Shown: positions 57,001 through 64,000 of the stretch, piece by piece
Layout of the letters: every line of letters begins with the position of its first letter
Numbering within the stretch: the first letter of the stretch is position 1
Source of the DNA: Hydractinia symbiolongicarpus
Lineage: Eukaryota > Cnidaria > Hydrozoa > Anthoathecata > Hydractiniidae
Direction: 5' to 3'
Length of the DNA stretch: 64,000 bases
Assembly (NCBI RefSeq): GCF_029227915.1
Contig: NC_079877.1
Span: forward strand, 24,019,851 to 24,083,850
Notes under the pieces: generated by a model
The model's database searches: none
The model's input: only the letters and a program-made list of their open reading frames with translations
Told to the model about the DNA's origin: nothing
Translations under genes and position numbers: made by a program

Positions 57001-60000
57001 TGAGTTTCGGAGGTGTGATATCTTTCATTGTTTCGTTTGCCTTCAGAAATTCTTCATCTTCGTCAGTTGCACATGCGTTGTTTATCGGCGCAGTGCTGCC
57101 ATACTTGTCTTCGGTAGTTATTCTGTGGGAAAGTTAGAGTTAGTTTGCAGTATTTATGACGATGAAAATCCTAAGTTTTTTTACACGACGGAACGTAATA
57201 TGTTTATCTCATAAAAGGACGGTTGACTTTATATTTCAGTATCTGGTGGCAGCAAGTTGGTTATTATAAAAAAAGAAAGCATATATACATAGTCTCGTTA
57301 ACTTTTTAATTATTGACTTATTTTGTGGTCTGGAATATTGAACCATCAACTTCTATTGTTGCTATATTTATTACCATGTGACTGTACCTACATAATTGGG
57401 GATAATATATTTCAAAGCAAACTAAAAGCATAAGGATTTTGATAACTTAAACTTTTAAACTTACACGCTTTCCCATTAAAAATCTAAAAAAATCCTATTT
57501 CCCAATCTATTTCATCCCCTCGTCTCACCACACTGTTGATATTTCGAAAATTGTGAAGCCATATCATTTGATTCTTCCAACATCCCTCCCAGACGCACAC
57601 ACACTCTTTGAGACTAGAGCGTAAATAAATAAGCATAAAACAAAATACTAATAACACTCACATTAGCTGCTTTCTGGGCTTCTTTTTTGGTGAAGCTTCA
57701 GGTAAATTGTTTCCCAAATTGGTGGCATTGGATATTGCATTCGGTATTAACACCGGTGGCGAAGTAACTTTACCACTCTGCATCTCAGATGTGAGCGAAT
57801 TTTCTATAGTTGCATCTTTGTTAAGATCAGATGTGATACTTAGTATGGAATGGTTAATCTTGGTGTCATTCATTTTCTCCTTGCTGTAAAAAGACGAATA
57901 AAGAATATGAAAAGAAGAATTAGATAGGTGCCAAGGCTAAAATAAAATGTCAAAATATAAAAAATGCTAGTATGTGCAGTATATTCTTGGCATTGCTTAT
58001 TTACCTGGTCAAATTAGGTGGACTGATGATCATGTTACTAGCTATTGTTAAACCATCAGACTTGACTGGACTCGATATCCTTTCCTTTTCAGTTGGCTGA
58101 ACAGGAAACCTAAAACAAAAAAATCAGCAATTCAAGATGTAGAACTCTTTAATAAGCAGTTCAAGATGGAGAACTGGAATAAGGGAAATATAAACCTTGA
58201 AGTTATTTAAATGCAACATAGTAGACTGAAGCGGAACAAAATTACTGTATATAGAACCAAGAATTGTTTAAAAACACCAGAGGCTTTTGCAGAGGTTACG
58301 GTGTCTTTGCCATTTTTTCCAGGATTTATAACAGACTACCATGCTGTATATTATACCTATTGTGAATACAACAAGTGCTTTTAGGAAGCATAAAATTAGA
58401 CTTACGAAGTTGCAGTATCTGGTGGTCTCTTGCGAAGTATACTTGGCCGAACTGATGATTCCATACTGATTGACGAACTTGAAAAAGTGGTAGGAAACGT
58501 AGCAGGCTGTAGGTTTGGATAAAGGTTTGGATAACTGAATGCACTATTTTCACTATGTATTGTAAGGCCTTCAGGTCTACCAGCTTCGTGTGGAACATCA
58601 GAAATCCCTATGTTTATTAACAAAATTAGCTTTGTAACGCAACACTGACAGGTTGAGTTTTTTATTATGTTTAGTGTTGTGTTCAGTAAAACACGTCTTC
58701 CTAAGTTCAGTTTCGGAAACAAACTTTTTATTTACTATTATATTTTTTCTTCCTTGTTGAAGGAAACACATCAAACTCTCTCTCTCTCTCCCTCTCCCAC
58801 TTCCCCATTATTTTTAATCTTTTAAATTGTGTTCCAAAAAACCCAATAAAACATCTTTTTGAATCAAAACATACCACAGTTAGATTCCCGTGTTTGTGTG
58901 TTTGTAGTTCAATAATCTATTTTTTGGGTGAGGTCCTGTTGAACAATGGAATATATTCTTCAACCTAATCTGTAACCAAAAAAGAATGTCAAAAGAACTT
59001 GTGCACAATAACATACCTTTGTTTGAAACAGCAATTGATACCACTGGAACTGCTCTCTGGGAGTCAATTGCAAACATGGGAACAGAGCCAACTGACGTTG
59101 TCGGAGGACGAATTAATTGATGAGGAAAGTTGTGAATACCGATAGGATGACCTAAACATAATTTAGTGTAACCTTTTCAAGAAATAGCACAAATGATAAA
59201 TGCAGTTTAGCTTGAGTGAAAAATGTTTATGTATGCCATCCCCTGGGTAAAGGTCTCAACACCCTTCCGGTCAGTCAGGACTATATTTTATTTCAACATA
59301 TATCTATCTATGTTCCATACAATTCAATCTTTCTTACAATTACAGGGACTGTAATTATTAAAAGACCTTTCCATAAAAGTATAAAATAACTCCAACACTC
59401 CAAGATCAAATGATTATTGTATGTGTCTTGTGTTATTTCTTATTCTTTGTCTTTAAGGCATTAATAATACTTTAGGAACAGGTAGAAACCGCATAGGAAA
59501 TTATCTTTCTTGTTTTCGTAATTTTTACATGCATAAACATGTTTGTCACTGCAAGTTTATATGAACAGTAACCAGATACACTGATTTAACTAGTTTTGGT
59601 GTGGCATCTGCCATAAATTTGTCCTATATTAAGTCTTACCAATATCATGAAAAACATATGCTGCACTTATAGGATGATATGGAACACCAACTGAATGTGA
59701 CCTAAAATATATGTAACATATTAATATGCAGAAAAGCACTAAGCAAAGATAATTAATTCGGCCAAGAATGGAGTAAAAAGGTAATGCCTTATTTAAAATG
59801 AATTACATTGCAAGGTAAGGTATGAAGCATACCGTGTGTTCATGCTGAGATTGTTTGCTGACGATGTGGTATTAACAGTTGTGGCTATATGACTTCCCTG
59901 TATTAAATGACTTGGAAGTGACACATTATGTGCTACAGAAAAACGACTGTAAGGTAATGCACCAACATTTCGGCCTATTTCCTGTAAAGCAAAAAAGCAC

Positions 60001-63000
60001 ACATTGTTATTTTTTAAATTTTGTGAAAGAAATTCTTACAAAGCAAATTACTATAGGCAGAAAGCTTTTCAAGGTTTACCGATGGATATTTTAAGATGTT
60101 TTCAAAGTGTGATTTCCAGGTCTCCCATTTCTGTTTTATGACATTTATGCATCAACACCAGACTCCAGGGCTTGAAATCGGACGCAAGTTTGCGAGTCCG
60201 ACTCTCGCTGAGACTCGTGAAGCTAGTGTTACGCGAGTCCAGTTACTTGCGTAAAAACGTTTAGAATGAAGCTTAGCTCTTTTTCAAGGATATTTTATTG
60301 TGCATTTCTTATTTACTTATATTATTACTTTATTAATTTTGTTTGATATTTTAAGCCATAGAGATCATTTTTTTAAACTTAATAACCAAGCATGTATAGT
60401 AATGTTCATCCTCCATTTTTAATAATGTGCTAACCCGACAACTGCTAGAATTACCAAGGTTAAGCTTGCAATGGGATTGGCTGATTACCCCAATCTTGTG
60501 TGATCATGAGGATAAATTACCGGTCAGGGGAAAAACCTAAAATTTTTTTTAAAATTCAACCAAATTAGAAAGAGCCCTGAAGACTATGTAACAAATTTTA
60601 AATATTAAGAAATATATTTATTTCTTTGTGTTAAAAAAATAATAATAAAAAGTTTTTCTTTCTTGATATTAATCACCTGTATCTTACCTGTCAAGCACAT
60701 GGCCGTTTGTGTTAAAAATCTTTTATTAATAGCCAGGTAAAAATAACACAATTCAATACAATGCGAAAAATTGAATATAGGAATGGAACATCACTTTGCA
60801 CGGGAAAGAATTCCTTATCTTATAAATGTAAATGGAGCAAAAAACAACTTCAAATAATGCAAAACTAATGAGATTAAATTTACTAAATGTTTTAGTATTC
60901 CTTAAACTAAACTTATTTATCTTAAATGCTGTATTTTTATGTGAAGAAAGTAATGGGTTTATATAAAAAAAACTATGTAGAAATTATATTACTTTAAATA
61001 TGTTTTAATCATGTTATTTTTTTAAGCGTGAAGTGAAAAGACTCGGTGGACTCGCGCAATGTATTTGACCCAAATTAGGGTTGGTTTTCAAGCGCTGAAC
61101 TATGAATGTTTTATAATGATAAAGTGGTAGCCTTGTGGTAGAGCGTTAATTTTTAATGATAGTGGCTTCTAATCCTGATGAAATCAGCATAAAGAATAGG
61201 ATTGATAGTGGCTGTCTAGTTGAGCAGCTGCCTTGTATGCACAACTTATGCAATCCTAATGGGAGCTTTGAATTCACTAAACCATCATCAGTAAAATAAT
61301 TGTGACAATAAAAAAAATGACAATTACCTTTGCTTCCGATTTAGTCACCACTGTTGTGGATGGAATGATAACACTAGAAGAACCTTGATAAGCTTTACCT
61401 ATAAGGTTGACAAATAGATAGCTAAAGATACTATAAAAATATACTGTTACAGTACTGTGAAAAGGTTTGTTAACATCGTGTTCGTGTAACGAGCGTGGTG
61501 CACACGAACCACGATAAAATCGTGGTCTTTACGTATAACAAACATTCAAACATTCTATCGTGGCCACCACACTAATATTATTATCTCCACGAAGGATCAT
61601 GTGTCCCACGATTATTTTCACGAGCTCCACGATTTTTATAGCCAGTATAATTTAATTTTTTTTATTTTCAAAAAGTCTTTGAATAAAGTTAATTTGTTTG
61701 TTTCAGGTTTTATCAAGTTAAAAAAGCATTTTCGTAGTTTTTGCTTGGTGTATACCTTTTCGTCATAGACGCGATTGTATTTTTACGAAATGTCATTTGT
61801 CTAGAAAAGTTAAATTTGTCTGCGGCGATAGAAATGTTTTTAGATCGCATTTTAAAAGTTTATAAACGAAAAGCGGCAATAGAAATGCTCTTTTAGATCG
61901 CATTTTAAAAGTTTATAAACAAAAAGCTGCGATAGAAATGTTTTTTAGATCACATTTTAAAAGTTTATAAACAAAAAGCAGTGATAGAAATGTTTTTTTA
62001 GATCGCATTTTAAAAGTTGATAAACGAAAAGAGGCGATAGAAATGTTTTTTAGATCACATTTTAAAAGTTTGTAAACAAAAAGCGGCGATAGAAATGTTT
62101 TTTAGATCGCATTTTAAAAGTTTAAAATCGCAAAAGCAGCGATAGAAATGCTCTTTCAGATCGCATTTTGATTCACGAACGATTAAAATCTATTATGTAG
62201 CTAGCTTTATGACAACGAATTAAAACAACAAGTGTTAATTTATTGTTTTCCTGTTGGTTTTTTTGATTTAATTGGGTCTTTGTTGTTTTACAATAGAAGT
62301 TATCTATCATGGAAGCCACGATGTAATATTTAATTTTCGTTCGTGTAGTCCACAAAAAATGATCGTGAGGTCCACGATTGTTAAAAAAATACGCATTGTG
62401 GGCTATCGTGGTTCGTGCGTAACATAAAATAAACACGAACCACGATGTTAACAAACCTTTTCACAGTACTGTAAATAACAAAAAATTTTTGAAAATGCCC
62501 AGTTCAATGAAATATTTTAAGAGACATTACTTCACATTAAAGACTATTGTACAGAAAACTATAAAGTACAAGAATGATGCTTATGTACTTCACACATTTT
62601 TCCTCCTAAAACAATGACAAATATATATAATACAAACATTAATAAGCAACAATGATGGTTTGAGATTTTTCCCAGATATATTTCTTATTTTTTGAAAAAA
62701 AATCTTGAATTAAACAAGTAAATTATGAAATCAAATCAAATTTTAAGGTTGTTTTTGTAGCAAAAATTTAATTACTTAAAAGTTTGCATTGCACCAAAGG
62801 GATACTGTATCATGGTGATATATGCTTCCAACTTACGCTTTAAGTTAAATTGCATTTCCCATTAAAAAACCTACCTATACCAACTTTAAATGCAGATGAA
62901 GCAATGCTTGCAGATGGCGACACATTCGAATGGCTACTTGCACCTATTTTGAGAACGTTTGGTGCAGTACCAATTGTCATTCCCTTACCCAGGAATGAAT

Positions 63001-64000
63001 GTTGTTGGCCAACTGTACCAGATGCAATGACTTGAATTGTTGCATGTGCAGTTGCATGTTGACTTGCTGCCTGTACATTGCCTCGTATGCTGTGATGTGG
63101 TTCCGAAAGCAATGTAGTGTGAGATTCTATTCGACTGTCTGTTGGCAATCCATGACTCGTAACAATAGGTGAACCTGTTCTATTGGCAACATTTGCGGGC
63201 ATGATAGGCAAAGAAGGAATTTGATTCAAAGGTAACTGCATCTAAACATGAAACAAATTTGCTATGATAATAAAACCCTAACTGCAACTGATGCAAACTG
63301 CAATTTTTATACACCAGCAAATAATTCAGGAAGTTGACAATTCTGTTCTGAACTTTTTTTAACTGGCTGTGGCTGCTGAATAGATAGTTTCAGTTTTCAG
63401 CCAGTGGTCAACTTGTAAAAGTTTTGACTAGACCTGCAAGACAAGGGCATCTAAGTTTTTATGAGATAAAATAATTATTGCATTGTCTGCTTATAAACAG
63501 CAAAAAGCTTCACCACTTGTCTGCAACATAATTCTCATTATTTTAATTGACTTTTACTACAACATTTTTATCTTTAGAATGATGATTGGCTTGTATCACA
63601 CTTTGTTGCATGTTCTGAGTGTTACATAACTCATGATACATAACTCTCCCAACCCAATTCTCAAATATTGTATCTTACACAACAAACGATAAATGATTAT
63701 AAGTTACATATTTGTCTATGTTGAAGTCTTTGTAGATCACATTTGGAAACTTTCTTATTCACCTCAACACTTAGCAATTGCATGCGAATGCTAACGTGTT
63801 AATAGCAAATTAGACAGGTAGCATTTTTTCATAGACATGAAAAGAAGCATTTGAAGGACCATTATAAAATGTGCCTTAAAATATTTGTTGGTTGTCTTTT
63901 AAAAAGATGTCACACAAACCTGATTTGAAATATTAGTAGGCTTTAATGTTGGTAATGCTGAACGTTGTGGCATAGTTACACTTCCTCTTGGAGGAGCAAT
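54029..64000 (-). CDS. SAP130: SIN3A-associated protein SAP130, C-terminal 14 exons (5' end off window)
   Basis: Subunit of the SIN3-HDAC corepressor complex in the nucleus. Exons in transcript order: 64000-63920 (partial), 63241-62875, 61398-61328, 59981-59833, 59701-59640, 59151-59017, 58607-58406, 58109-58005, 57883-57662, 57122-56863, 55611-55489, 55341-55238, 54679-54467, 54112-54029. All are GT-AG and phases close exactly, giving 725 codons plus stop. The first part is Ser/Thr/Pro-rich (IAPPRGSVT, GIHNFPHQLIRPP, VRPSILRKRP). Diagnostic C-terminal SAP130 blocks follow: PKKKPRKQL, RRRPQVSILNEY, HNHFYRHSDVRVKEEKK, SGWRLHHLATQL, LLHEIIQGNIQRCRYSIEQLDEAK and LLDHKPKV. This C-terminal helical region is the part that binds SIN3 in the family. 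The acceptor before 55341 was chosen because it restores VRVKEEKK. Introns carry several transposons. Confidence 0.92.
56185..56742. mobile_element. TA-flanked MITE in SAP130 intron
   Basis: The ends CCTTATTCGAAATTAACGAG and, reversed, CCTTATTCGATGAAATTAAC with GAGTCATGAAATTAACGCGG are inverted repeats of about 38 bp. TA directly flanks each side (56183-56184 and 56743-56744). The interior has no frame of note; GAAATTAACGCG-type words repeat several times in both orientations. Confidence 0.75.
58775..58797. repeat. CT dinucleotide microsatellite
   Basis: A CT-rich run, (CT)n with two CCC interruptions, in a SAP130 intron. Confidence 0.8.
60166..61099. mobile_element. Candidate hAT-like non-autonomous element
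   Basis: It begins CAGGGCTTGAAAT and ends TTTTCAAGCGCTG, matching inverted termini. GCGAGTCC near the left end is answered by GGACTCGCGC near the right. CAG...CTG ends suit hAT elements, but I see no clear 8-bp target duplication. Confidence 0.45.
61126..61318 (+). mobile_element. tRNA-derived SINE (copy 2, diverged)
   Basis: GTGGTAGCCTTGTGGTAGAGCG matches the head of the SINE at 17962. The body words AATAGGATTGATAGTGGCTGTCTA and GGGAGCTTTGAATTCACT correspond in order, and an A-rich tail (TGTGACAATAAAAAAAATGA) ends it. The B box is decayed. Confidence 0.65.
61450..62471. mobile_element. TA-flanked, CAGT-ended inverted-repeat element carrying tandem repeats (1022 bp)
   Basis: The left end CAGTACTGTGAAAAGGTTTG, continuing TTAACATCGTG, is matched by the reversed right end over about 32 bases. 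TA sits directly outside both ends (61448-61449 and 62472-62473), as for Tc1/mariner-type integration. Many CGTGG/CCACG words give internal palindromes. No transposase frame is present. It lies in a SAP130 intron. Confidence 0.8.
61820..62170. repeat. Seven tandem copies of a 52-base unit
   Basis: Each unit carries GCGATAGAAATG, then TTTTAGATCGCATTTTAAAAG and TTTATAAACAAAAA, with a few differences per copy. The array lies inside the TA-flanked element at 61450-62471. Confidence 0.88.

Overview
This is an AT-rich eukaryotic window with spliced genes (GT-AG introns), dense small inverted-repeat transposons and several retroelements. The gene set fits a cnidarian, probably a hydrozoan. It includes an animal ACSL3/4-type ligase, a creatine-kinase-family gene, ANKRD16, MRPL17 and SAP130, together with BEL/Pao and copia elements and a P2X7-type Cys-rich domain. 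The organism call is an inference; no species-specific marker was recognised. Exon models were built by hand from splice sites, reading phase and family similarity.

Layout. 625-14552 (+): a complete 14-exon long-chain acyl-CoA synthetase (709 aa). Its 6.9-kb first intron holds a degenerate Ty1/copia element (1864-7320) in antisense, with exact LTRs, a 5-bp target duplication and an inverted internal insert. 14.1-16.1 kb: several small MITEs. 16192-22415 (+): an 8-exon creatine-kinase-like gene (445 aa) that has lost most nucleotide-phosphate-binding arginines. Its introns carry a tRNA-like SINE and members of a CAACCTCG-ended MITE family. 24025-30447 (-): a BEL/Pao retrotransposon with two LTRs identical by eye, a GCGCT target duplication and one uninterrupted gag-pol frame; it looks recently inserted. 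31613-33323 (-): a two-exon gene for a Gln/His/Asp-rich 538-aa protein that I do not recognise. 34-38 kb: repeats, including a MITE with a clean 9-bp target duplication. 38302-38682 (+): a P2X7-intracellular-domain-like exon. 39194-39451 (+): a LINE tail fragment. 39957-41189 (+): a single-exon type II membrane protein with a DxD motif. 42218-43319 (-): MRPL17. 44574-45698 (-): intronless ANKRD16. 45.7-54.0 kb: no convincing gene, but a Helitron-like element, a hairpin MITE containing telomere-type repeats and one possible mitochondrial-presequence exon. 54029-64000 (-): the 3' 14 exons (725 codons) of SAP130, whose 5' end is beyond the window. Its introns contain a 1-kb TA-flanked inverted-repeat element with seven 52-bp tandem repeats, a second TA-flanked MITE and a second SINE copy.

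The genes are unrelated housekeeping functions: lipid activation, phosphagen-kinase fold, mitochondrial ribosome, tRNA-synthetase quality control and chromatin repression. There is no operon-like logic. The most unusual items are the pseudoenzyme-like creatine kinase, the apparently intact BEL/Pao copy, the inverted self-fragment inside the copia element, the repeat-bearing TA-TIR element and the telomere-repeat hairpin MITE.
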